Positions 56,001-64,000 of a DNA stretch of 64,000 nt are shown one piece after another. The DNA is from Echinometra lucunter (Eukaryota; Echinodermata; Echinoidea; Camarodonta; Echinometridae). The DNA is taken from NCBI GenBank assembly GCA_029962745.1, contig CM057154.1, forward strand, positions 23,057,303 to 23,121,302. The letters are read 5' to 3'. Position numbers and translations under genes: made by a program. The notes under the pieces are model-generated. The model saw only the letters and a program-made list of their open reading frames with translations, ran no database searches and was not told the DNA's origin. Every line of letters begins with the position of its first letter. The stretch's first letter is position 1.

Positions 56001-59000
56001 TATCACAAACAGCTTTTAGCTGCAATTCTGAACATATTGTTTTCATATGCTATAACACTGACCATGTTCATGTAGTTTTATCACAAAGTACAAAACAAAT
56101 TAAATATATTTCAGCTTTTCAGCTGCAATGCTGAATTTGAATAACAGACCTTATCAATACCAATTCATTTCTTTACTTGCATACTTTTCAAGATTCCAAG
56201 CTTACCAATGGTTATTTACACTTGAAGCTCACCCAAGTAAAACAGTGACACACAAATGATTAATAAATTACACAAAGATATCATATTTTTCTTCATTTTC
56301 TTGATTTTTTTTTTCTTTTTGGGTATAATGTGAATCATCTGAATAAGAGATTCTGGGACTTGCAATGACAGTAGCTGAATTCAACAGAACCTTATTCCAT
56401 ATCATGTTAAGTGCAATTAATAGCTTCTATCCAAAGCAATTTTCTCTTTGCCTCATTTTCTTCATTGTTGGATTAGCGACAATGGTTGTTTTAAGCTGCC
56501 AGGTCACATATTCGGTTTCTGTTGTAAGAATCATTCATCATTACAAAAAACAGCACATATTCTCCTTGGCCAAGTTGAGTTTTTGGCAGTGAAACATATT
56601 CAAGTAGCACATCGTTCATAACAATTGCATGTTTGGCAATAACATAACCAAATTTCAAAATTACTGATTCAAAGAGACCTGATGAAATTGACTTTCATTG
56701 ATAACTGACAACAATAAATTGATACAGAACAAGCTTCCTTTTAAGGTAAAATAGTTGACATATGTATTTGAATATATTCATTTTGAGTATGTTCTGTGAT
56801 CATATCAAAGAACTTCTTTAATTATAAACATTTTTCAACTGAGAACAGATGGAAAATGCTTTCATATATCACTTTGCCAAAAGCTTTGAACCTGAGCAAA
56901 ATCAAAGTAATACCATCAAATGTCTGAAAATGACAAAATCTTCTTCGTTTTAATGCCTACCCCTCATTCTTGATAATTCCATATATGGACATGATTGATC
57001 CATCATGCCACAGAAATAAATTACATCTTTGTCTGAAAATGGGACATCAGATCATCCCTTTTGATAAATTGAAGGAAACTCTCATTTGGAACAAATTTGG
57101 GAGAAATGACCAGACTTTGAGTTTTGCGTAGCGAGTTAATGAATTGACGGTATCATGTGCCAAGTATACATGGGTGCAGCTGTTATTTGGGCTCAATTGA
57201 TCAGGCAGATGACAGTTGACTTCTTTGTCTGCAATTTTCATTTAAAGGGTACCTTCTTACAATAACATCCTTTGAAATTTGTAGCCGTAATACATAAACA
57301 CACAAGATTAATGGTCAGATTGTATATGATACAGACTCCAGAAAAGACAGAGAGAGGGAACAAGACAAAGAGGGATAAAAGGGGGAACAGACAGAGAGAG
57401 AAACAGGGAGAAAAGGTAGAGAGATATAGAGAAAGAAGAGAGAAGAGTAGAGTAGAAAGAGAGAGAGAGAAAGAGAGGAGAGGACGGGAAAAGAGAGAGA
57501 GTAAGGAAGAGGGAAAGAGAAAGAGGGAGAGAGAGAGAAAAAGAGAGGTAAAGATGGTGGGTAGGGTCAAAGAAAGAAAACAATATGTGTACTACGGAAG
57601 ACAATAACAAGCCATATATCTCTATGATGGTTCATTGCAACCTAAAATACTAGTATGTCACACAATAAAAACTGTACAGAAGTCACGTGACATTACAGTG
57701 ATGGACTGCCTACTTACATGGATTGTGTAATAATCCCCCTCATTCCACCAAAGTTAGGATTGCCATACTTGATGTAATACTGGCTGTGCTTGTATGCTCC
57801 TCTCTCTTTAACATCATCTGAAACACACAAAATTACTCTGGGTTATGGTCTGCTGCATACATGTAGGGTTGGAGAAGAGTAGAATTTTGTCATTATTATG
57901 AACTAGCAAGTCAGCGCACATACACCGAAACACGCGTTGGAGAAAACGTTTTTACGAACCGTCAAATCGTGTTTGAATGGCCAGTGCTTCCTTATTCTGT
58001 ATCACTGTACATGGTTATATACACCATTTTAAAATCAAAGTTATTATAAGCTTTCCTTTAATATGTATATTTATACATGAAATTATGTGAAGAAAACAAA
58101 GTCTATTATTCAAAAGCACCTGGATCCATAAGTACATTTTCCGGCAATTCACGTTTCTGCGTACCACGCATGGATTAGCCAGTTCATAAAATCGATGATG
58201 AATTGTGAAGGTTTGTTAAACACGAAAAAAGGGGAAAAAGAAGTAGTGTATTCTAATTATGATTCATTCATTCCAATCCATGTTAATTTTTCATTACTAT
58301 AATTCAACTTGTTTCATATTCATTTAGGAAGAAAGAAGATACTGGATGACAATTTTTCCATGATTTATGCGATTTACTACAGTCCAAATCATAACATATG
58401 GTGCATACATATTGAACAAGCTAGATCCAAGATGATCATTCACCCACTGACTTGCGTACTCCCTCATTCCCAAGGCCTTACACGCAGGAACCATCAAGTT
58501 CCCATTTGAGTAATAACTTTGCTGGCCATATAAGGCCCCTTGCGATTCTGTTTTAACCCATTTGTGACAGAGGTCCACATTTTGTAGTTTGGCCTAATAT
58601 CTTTTGATGCAAAGCCCTAAAAATCATACCAAATACATGAGCAGAAAGAGCAAAAAATTCTACACAAACTGTGCCCATTTTGGTTGCGTCAATATTCGTT
58701 GTTTGATGCTGAAATTTTTTAAAATGAAAATAAGCATTAAAATCCTTAAATTGGCAATGTGATAGAAAGTTTAAAATCACCATTTTCCCCTGCAAATTGG
58801 CAACTTTTTGACTTCTCATCATAATTTCTGTCAATTTATATTCATTTCAGATACATGACGTTTTATAAGAAAAATGTAGCAATAAAATAAAAATGGTGGT
58901 GTTGCCAATTTGAAGAATAAAAGCTGATCAAATTAGGCTTTAAATAATTCCTGTCACGAATGGGATAAGTGCCACTATATTTTTTTAAGCAACCCAAAAT

Positions 59001-62000
59001 GTAAAACTGCTAATGTGGAGCTAACTTGACTTACCCTTTGTGGCATATCTCATAAGTAGCTCATCTGTACTACGATGCACCCTGCCTCTTCTGAGAGCCT
59101 CTTCATGTGTGATATCTACTGGACCTAGATCTTCATCGCCTAGCTGAATACCTTCCATGCCCTCCTCTCTCCTACTTGCTGCAAGATAAAATGTAGCAGT
59201 GACACATCATAACGTCCCTCGGATAGGATGTTAGCGTCCCTTGGATAGGATGTTAAATGGAGGCACCATGTAGAGGACAGTCACCACCTTTGCATGTTAA
59301 GAACCCACTGTACTATTTGAAGAAGACTAGGGGGAAACCCCGGTGTAGTGGTACACCTGCACAACCTAATTAGTTATATGGGGAAGAGAGACCTGAGGGT
59401 CAGAGGCCTAGGTGATGCCAAGTACTTTAATAATAATAATAATAAAGAAAATTATGGTCCATTTATATAACAGTACTATATAACTATACTCTACTGCGGT
59501 TTACAAGGTATCATATCATTACCCCGGCTGTAGCTGAGCTACCATAATAAGGTGCTATTGAAGCAGGAATTTCTTCCTACCGGGTACACCTGGGTGGAGG
59601 GTGGCAAACATGGATAAATGTCTTGCCATGAAATGTGAAGTCCTATACTGCAGCTCTAAACATTTTTTTCCCCTATCAAAACCTACAATAGAAAAAGAAT
59701 TCAATGAAAAAAATATACGTATTTTAAAAAACATAAAACCTTGCCCATCCTAAAAAATGAAAAGAAAAAAACAAAACAAAACAAATCAAAAATTACCAGA
59801 AACATACAAACAATTAAATGAAACATTATAATCAATCTGTAAACATACCATAAAGAAGAACATTTGGCATAAAATCAAAAGAACAAAATGATGATAAAGA
59901 TACAATAAAGATGTCTCTTACCATAGTTTGAATGTGAATTTGAAGGTGAGGTGGGGATGATTCTTGTAGGAGGTGGGCGGACCTTCTCACCCGTCTCCCG
60001 GTCGCTGACCAAGTCAACACCTTCTTCATCTTCATCTGGAGAGGAAACGAGAAATGGAGATTAAGAAACCATGTACATTACAAAGAAACCTGCTTTAGCA
60101 ACCATGAATAACAAGATTACATAAAGCATTTGATTTTAAAAACCGATCCGTTTTTGTAAATTGAGATATTTGCAATTGAAGTTGCAAGGATATAAAGAAA
60201 ATAACAAGAAGATATATATTTCAGATCATAATTCCAATCTTTTTCCTTGATATATGTGTGTGGGAGCATTGTGGCACGGTGGTGAAGGCTCTTGCCTCTC
60301 ATACGAGAGGTCCTGGGTTCAATCCTCGCCCGGTGTTTACATCCATGGACAAGGTGTTTTGCTCACATGTGTTCCTCTCGACCCAGGTGTACTAAATGGG
60401 TACCTGGCATTGCTGGGGTAATAACTGCAGGGCCTACAGGAAGAGCAGTAGTAATAATGCCTACCCTGGGTAATAATGAATGGGTATCAAATTGGAAGGA
60501 TTTCTCTGTTTCATACAATGGTCGTGTTATTTTAAAAATGTGAAAATGGGGGCCTGCATTGGTTTTTGCAATCCAACTCTTAATATTTAAAGACATGGGG
60601 GTGGGGGGGGGGGGGGCGGTTCTCTTGACCAGAGATTTTGAAAGAAATTTAATATTTAAGCATGGACATGTCAAGTAACCTATCAATACACCGTAAGGAC
60701 AACCTGTTTACACAGACCACAGTTCTTGTCCACCTTAAACAGTCTCTACTACCTTTCTTGCACAGCTAATCACTGTTATCTTTTAATAACAATAACAATA
60801 ACGTGCTACATGTATTTCACATACATGTAGCTCTATAACATTCTAGTATAATGACCTGTTAGATGCATTTCTACTAGCCAGGCTCCAGCTGCAGCAGCCT
60901 CTACAAATGCATGATACTTTTGGAAGAATAATCCTACCAATCCTACTAGATACCCTCTTAACAAAGTTATGGGTCAAGAGAGACAACAGTAGATAAAATG
61001 CATCATTTATAGGCACCAGGCAGACACTTGAACCCTAAACCTCTTGTATGAGTGTCATGAGAACAAATCAGCATACAACAGTGTTTATCTGTTCTTCATA
61101 GTCCTGATAAAATTTACTAAAATATTAGATTTGACTCTACATCACTATGAAACAAATATTTACTCATGTATATGTATTCTCCCTTCTTAGTTACACTCCC
61201 ACATGGTACCAAATGGTTCCAGACTATCAAAGTAAAAGTACTCATTGATGGGGGAAAAAAAGTAGTTTGAGCGAACAAATCGGCATACAACAGTGTTTAT
61301 CTGTTCATCACAGTCCTGATCATATTGACTTACATATTAGAATTGACTCTACATCAGTCTAAAATAAATATTTACTCATGTATTTTCTCTTGTTAGTACC
61401 ACTCCCACATGGTACCAAATGGTTCCAGACTATCGAAGTAAAGTAAACATCATTCAAACAACAACAACAAAATATGCTACATAATAAGGTCAGAAATGGG
61501 TGAACCAATATCGAATTGTAATGGATTGAGATGGTATTAAACTTACACAAACTTACAAAATCTAATGCATGTTATACCAATATTGAGCAAATATTTGGGC
61601 ATGACACTACACATACATGTATCAGGAAATCTTGATAAAGACTCTTTTCATGTTTAAAGATTCTGCTTTATCTGTCTCCTCTAGTATAGGAGATGGTAAG
61701 TGTTTCAGAGTTCTAAGCGATTTACTGATAACTGGTCAATTTGAGTCCAAGCAAATGGAAATGATTCTTTTTAGAATGGTATGGTATGTTGATATTTTGC
61801 AACTTTGAGTCTTTTAAAACAATGGGAGTGAACCTTGATCAAAGTTTAAAATGAGTTTTGAAAAGGGATTTTAAATTAGCCTTGAAATCATTTTGAAATG
61901 AACCTATTCTGCCAAGGCCCAAGACTGTTCTTACCTCCTCCCTCTTCCATTGGTTCCGGGTCCTGGTCTATCCTAGGTTGTGGTGCCTGGGCTGGTTCCG

Positions 62001-62126
62001 GTTCTATCAGATGATGCCTAGACTGGGCCAGGTTCTTTAGACCAAGCTTGAAGTAACCTTCCCTAGGTTTGCTCATGCCTAGGAGAGCCCTGGCTGCCGA
62101 ATGTGGGTCCAGCCATACTATGTTAC
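46592..62126 (-). CDS. NCBP3: NCBP3, nuclear cap-binding protein subunit 3 (5' end outside window)
   Basis: Seven - strand exons (61935-62126, 59922-60035, 59035-59178, 57718-57817, 55191-55312, 52435-52672, 46592-47012) join in frame through GT-AG introns, giving about 443 codons and a TAA stop. NCBP3 (also called ELG or C17orf85) binds capped mRNA with NCBP1 and links to the exon-junction and TREX export machinery. Matches recognised from memory are NIVWLDPHSAARALL (end of the RRM-like fold), LLMRYATK, SQYYIKYGNPNFGGMRGII, RRMYADEIEDEIKKIR and the C-terminal NLPSLQIEI. Long acidic runs (EDEEEEEG) and basic KRR stretches separate the motifs, as in the vertebrate protein. The first exon here starts with two bases of a split codon (probably Cys), so the N-terminus and most of the RRM lie to the right of the window or in exons I could not find in 62127-64000. 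Confidence 0.9.
48220..48620 (-). mobile_element. Possible third-subfamily relative of the MITE, decayed
   Basis: ATTTTGTGGTTTGGCTCAAT followed by AACTTTTGATTA (48257-48288) matches the MITE block that reads ATTTTGTGGTTTGGCCTAAT in the same orientation. AGCAATAAAA and a TTAA (48617-48620) occur about 300 bp on, near where the other end should be. Boundaries are approximate. Confidence 0.4.
49665..49805 (+). repeat. Purine-rich (GGGA/GGAGA) tract
   Basis: Almost only G and A over 140 bp, in an NCBP3 intron. Open frames on both strands here are composition artefacts. Confidence 0.85.
50650..50744 (+). repeat. 19-bp minisatellite, five units
   Basis: GAATATATAGAAGTGACAA is repeated five times with small changes in the last two units. 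It lies in an NCBP3 intron. Confidence 0.9.
51713..51967. mobile_element. Foldback element with internal minisatellite, 255 bp
   Basis: The left end GTGGCCCTGAAGTACGCTC and the following GGTCATGTGCGACGTGAATT are mirrored at the right end (AATTCACGTCGCACATGACC...TTCAGGGCCAC). Between the arms (about 51770-51920) is a tandem array of a ~21-bp unit with the core GCGAAATTCACGACC. It lies in an NCBP3 intron. Confidence 0.8.
52253..52395 (-). mobile_element. tRNA-like SINE or tRNA pseudogene
   Basis: On - there is a box A-like TTGGTCTAGGGGTAAC (about 52356-52371) and a box B GGGTTCAAATCCG (52293-52305), with extra sequence between them. GGTGACGTTAAAGGTCGGTC downstream resembles SINE bodies. It ends 40 bp from the NCBP3 exon at 52435. 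Confidence 0.55.
52435..52672 (-). CDS. NCBP3: NCBP3 exon: MYADEIEDEIKKIR motif
   Basis: The 238 nt lie between acceptor TATTTCAG (52673-52674) and donor GTAAGATC (52434). An acidic run (SGEDEEEEEG) precedes RRMYADEIEDEIKKIR, the counterpart of human MYADEVESQLKNIR. It leaves in phase 2. Confidence 0.92.
52990..53045 (-). mobile_element. tRNA-like relic
   Basis: On -, GTGGCTCAGTGGTC (box A-like) and ATGGGTTTAAGTCC (box B-like) lie at SINE spacing. No body is recognisable. NCBP3 intron. Confidence 0.4.
53480..54095 (+). repeat. Tandem array, three ~210-bp units
   Basis: Units start near 53480, 53699 and 53908 with TTATTTCAATGCTTCAGTGA-like sequence, then CCAGATCCAGCAACCCATA, TTCTTGGTGTAAAAT and TTTGCTCTGGGCT. 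Each also carries TTAGGGTT-like motifs. The array lies in an NCBP3 intron. Confidence 0.8.
55191..55312 (-). CDS. NCBP3: NCBP3 exon: basic/acidic segment
   Basis: The 122 nt lie between acceptor TATCTCTAG (55313-55314) and donor GTAAGTTC (55190). The exon encodes KQKIRQGKYIPGQARKRRYE then DDSDGDGELDEEWPRKRR, a likely nuclear-localisation-rich stretch by composition. Confidence 0.87.
55501..55908 (-). mobile_element. Highly diverged full-length relative of the piggyBac-type MITE (408 bp)
   Basis: The termini are CCCATAGAGGTACAG and, inverted, CCCATAGCAGTACAG. Inside, in the - orientation, short blocks appear in the same order and spacing as in the five clear copies: CATGAGCAGAAAG (seen on +), and three AAATTGGCAA/TTGCCAATTT blocks. 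Overall identity is low but the length is the same. The flanks are ACAA and TTGA, so any TTAA duplication has decayed. Confidence 0.7.
57345..57550 (+). repeat. Purine-rich (GA)n-like tract
   Basis: About 200 bp of GAGAGA/GGGAAAGAGA sequence, 170 bp downstream of the NCBP3 exon at 57718 in the gene's sense. Long frames on both strands reflect low complexity only. Confidence 0.85.
57718..57817 (-). CDS. NCBP3: NCBP3 exon: YGNPNFGGMRGII motif
   Basis: The 100 nt lie between acceptor GTGTGTTTCAG (57818-57819) and donor GTAAGT (57717). The exon encodes HSQYYIKYGNPNFGGMRGII, the most conserved block of NCBP3 outside the RRM. It leaves in phase 2, and the next exon completes a Met codon. Confidence 0.94.
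58557..58964 (-). mobile_element. piggyBac-type MITE, copy 4 (408 bp), in NCBP3 intron
   Basis: The left flank is TTAA (58553-58556). The right flank is ATAA, one change from TTAA. The left terminus has one mismatch (CCCATTTGTGACAG). It lies in the intron between NCBP3 exons 57718-57817 and 59035-59178. Confidence 0.88.
59035..59178 (-). CDS. NCBP3: NCBP3 exon: LLMRYATK motif
   Basis: The 144 nt lie between acceptor TTATCTTGCAG (59179-59180) and donor GTAAGT (59034). The exon ends RSTDELLMRYATK, matching human LFMRFATK, and is joined to DDVKERGAYK in the next exon, as in human NCBP3. Confidence 0.92.
59215..59640 (+). mobile_element. SINE-like composite with (TAA)n
   Basis: GGATGTTAAATGGAGGCACC, GTTAAGAACCCACTG, GGGGGAAACCCCGGTGTAGT and a (TAA)n tract (59430-59445) are followed by a second body with CCCGGCTGTAGCTGAGC and ACCGGGTACACCTGGGTGGA. 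It starts about 35 bp upstream of an NCBP3 acceptor. The GGATAGGATGTTAGCGTCCC unit is duplicated at 59221-59252. Confidence 0.5.
59730..59872 (+). repeat. Direct duplicate of 62487-62628
   Basis: ACATAAAACCTTGCCCATCC through AATCTGTAAACATACC is repeated with a few changes 2.76 kb away in the same orientation. A third start of the block is at 62279. All lie in NCBP3 introns. Confidence 0.75.
59922..60035 (-). CDS. NCBP3: NCBP3 exon: acidic linker
   Basis: The 114 nt lie between acceptor CCTCTCCAG (60036-60037) and donor GTAAGA (59921). The exon encodes EDEEGVDLVSDRETGEKVRP then a Pro/Ser-rich stretch. Phase 1 in and out. It has little sequence conservation to judge by; the join to its neighbours supports it. 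Confidence 0.82.
60265..60540 (+). mobile_element. tRNA-derived SINE
   Basis: A box A-like TGGCACGGTGG (60272-60282) and box B GGTTCAATCC (60316-60325) lie in a tRNA-like head. CCCGGTGTTTACAT, GGACAAGGTGTTTTGC, AAATGGGTACCTGGCATTGC and TGGGGTAATAA follow, as in echinoderm SINEs. It is inserted in an NCBP3 intron in antisense to the gene. It is not a functional tRNA: no cloverleaf anticodon arm fits. Confidence 0.7.
61060..61445 (+). repeat. Tandem duplication, two ~211-bp units
   Basis: GCATACAACAGTGTTTATCT at 61070 recurs at 61281. Both units end with CTCCCACATGGTACCAAATG then GTTCCAGACTATC. NCBP3 intron. Confidence 0.8.
61935..62126 (-). CDS. NCBP3: NCBP3 exon: end of RRM-like domain
   Basis: Acceptor TTCTGGATAG (ends at 62127); donor GTAAGAAC starts at 61934. 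The exon encodes NIVWLDPHSAARALLGMSKP, which corresponds to the NVVWLD strand and following helix of the human protein, then a Pro/Glu linker. It enters and leaves in phase 1. Confidence 0.88.
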
Positions 62127-62278
62127 CTATCCAGAAGGCAAAAAAAAAAATTGAAATGATCAATCAAAGGCAATGGACAATAAACACAGACAAACAGATT
62201 AAAAAAAAAAAAAAACCCTGCTCATCCTTCAAATCAAATTAAAAAAGAATGAACATATAAATACAATAAAACAAAACA

Positions 62279-62628
62279 AAACCTTGCCCATCCTGAAAAT
62301 GACAAAATGAATGAATGAATGAATGAATGAATATGAATGAATGAATGAATGAATGAATGAATGAATGATTGAATGAATGAATGAATGAATACATCAATAA
62401 ATCAATACATGAATGAATCAATCAATCAATCAAAAAATAAATAACTAAATAAATATATACATAAACAGAATAAAATATTTTTTAGAAAACATAAAACCTT
62501 GCCCATCCTAAAAAATGAAAAGAAAAAAAACAAAACAAAACAAATAAAAAATTACCATAAACACACAAATAATTAAATGAAACATTACAATCAATCTGTA
62601 AACATACCACAAAGAAGAAGATATGGTA
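62279..62628 (+). repeat. ATGA microsatellite flanked by the 59.7-kb duplicate
   Basis: An (ATGA)n tract with ATCA variants (about 62306-62430) separates two starts of the ACCTTGCCCATCCT block (62281 and 62497). The second block continues to 62628 as a copy of 59730-59872. Confidence 0.8.
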
Positions 62629-63451
62629 GAGGTAAATGATTAAACTCTGGAAAGTTCTACACAACAGCTCTTGAAAGACTCAATCAAAATCCTCATGAAT
62701 AACTAAAATAAAACTGTCCTCACCAAATCTAACATTTTAACTAGTACATGTGAAACAAGCTGCCATGAACAAGAGTATTTCAAAACAATGAATTGCTTTT
62801 TTCTTCAGTCAATTAAGCAACAACTAAAAATAATGTTTACAAATATTTCCGAATATCAGAGTGAAGCTTACATTTTGTGCAAAATGAAGTTTCGATATAC
62901 ATGTATCTCTCTGAGTCTGAAAGCTGCTCCCGTGCTCTCTAAGTGTCAACAAATTACAAACTTGTACCCTAGTCTTGAACCCTTGTATCCCATACAATCA
63001 TGCACACACTTGATGGTTGACACAATCACAATGTATCTATTTACTCGGAAAAATACAGCGTTCTTGCTGTCTGCACGAAATTCCGTAAAATAAGTCAAAT
63101 GCCCATCCATGACAGTGCAAAAAAACAAAAGTTTACTGAAGCAGATCACCCAATGTCATAATATTGATCATGGACTTTGGACTTTTACAATAACCATGAC
63201 ATTGCATTTTTAACCGCCCCCTGATACTAAAACCTACATCTGGATGCATTATGATGTAATATGAACATTCTGCCTGACTTCTATTATTTAACTGCTTGTA
63301 AAGCTATGACACTGATATGACAAGAGAAAGAAAAAAAAGTTTAACAAAGGTCAAGGTCAAGGTGAAGGTCAAGTTCAAGGCCTATAATAATTCAATTAAT
63401 CAGTATGTACCATAAATTTCCCAGCTGCCAACTACCAACTAGCAAAGCATA
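62629..63451. other. DNA upstream of the last NCBP3 exon seen
   Basis: I searched here on - for an exon ending in the RRM segment that should precede NIVWLD and found none. A GGTCAAG repeat (AAGGTCAAGGTCAAGGTGAA, 63351-63376) is the only structure noted. Confidence 0.5.
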
Positions 63452-63455
63452 TTAA

Positions 63456-63861
63456 CCCATTCGTGACAGGAATTATTTAAAGCCTAATTTGATCAGCTTT
63501 TATTCTTCAAATTGGAAACACCAATATTTCTATTTTATTGCTACATTTTTCTTATAAAACGTCATGTATCTGAAATGAAAATAAATTGACAGAAATTATG
63601 ATAAGTCAAAAAGTTGCCAATTTGCAGGGGAAAACGGTGATTTTAAACTTTCTATCACATTGCCAATTTAAGGATTTTAATGCTTATTTTCCTTTAAAAA
63701 ATTTTCAGCATCAAACAACGAATATTTACGCAACCAAAATGGGCACAGTTTGTGTAGAATTTTTTGCTCTTTCTGCTCATGTATTTCGTATAATTTTTAG
63801 GGTTCTGCATCAAAAGTTTATTAGGTCAAACCACAAAATGTGGACCTCTGTCACGAATGGG
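63456..63861 (+). mobile_element. piggyBac-type MITE, copy 5 (406 bp)
   Basis: Both flanks are TTAA (63452-63455, 63862-63865) and both terminal 14-mers are intact. It lies upstream of the last NCBP3 exon seen, probably inside an intron of that gene. Confidence 0.9.
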
Positions 63862-64000
63862 TTAACATTTCAGGATAGCAATATTGCGGCAACTTGACAC
63901 TTATTATCCCAAAGTGTTTTCTTTAATAACATGCCACGAGTTAATTAGAAGTCTGCCATTGCAATCTTTAATGACTTTATCAAAAATACAATGTAACTTT

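Noticed and set aside
57238..57610. Overlapping ~100-codon frames on both strands, rich in Ser/Leu/Phe or Arg/Glu/Lys
   Set aside because: They arise from the purine-rich low-complexity tract, where both strands lack stops.
60265..60340. Functional tRNA gene
   Set aside because: Box A and B are present, but the anticodon arm and acceptor stem do not pair and a SINE body follows.
1..64000. CRISPR arrays, operons, prophage or bacterial mobile islands
   Set aside because: Intron-bearing animal genes, and repeats that are transposons, satellites or microsatellites. No regularly spaced repeat/spacer array.

Overview
The window is nuclear DNA from an intron-rich invertebrate animal, most likely an echinoderm. 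It is AT-rich and full of homopolymer runs, microsatellites and short palindromic transposons. It carries three recognisable eukaryotic genes with GT-AG introns, tRNA-derived SINEs, a CR1/L2-type LINE, and degenerate copies of the TTAGGG telomere motif. The echinoderm assignment is an inference from the style of the repeats and the deuterostome-like proteins. No search was run.

Layout. Positions 1-3.7 kb are repeats and unassigned DNA, followed by one isolated exon-like open frame on the + strand (3763-3912). A VPS37-family gene (ESCRT-I, Mod(r) domain) lies on the - strand with four coding exons between 4035 and 21053. Its first coding exon was not found. Its two large introns and upstream flank (8.8-29.5 kb) hold palindromic elements, tandem duplications and a LINE fragment. 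USP30, the mitochondrial outer-membrane deubiquitinase, is on the + strand and looks complete: nine coding exons, 29740-38261, 550 codons, with its transmembrane anchor, Cys/His/Ser catalytic residues and zinc-ribbon cysteines all visible. The interval 38.3-46.6 kb is intergenic between convergent genes. NCBP3, a cap-binding partner in mRNA export, is on the - strand: seven coding exons, 46592-62126, with its 5' part beyond the right edge.

The three proteins act in different processes (endosomal sorting, mitophagy control and mRNA export), and nothing indicates a shared pathway.

The most informative non-genic content is a family of ~408-bp elements with TTAA target duplications and CCC...GGG termini, the hallmark of piggyBac-type non-autonomous transposons. 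There are five clear copies, an old full-length relative and a weaker one. One copy sits in one arm of a local duplication whose other arm keeps the empty TTAA site. Other notable points are a GC-AG intron in USP30, an exon start lying in a minisatellite, foldback elements with telomere-like or minisatellite cores, and several nested insertions. All alignments were made by eye.
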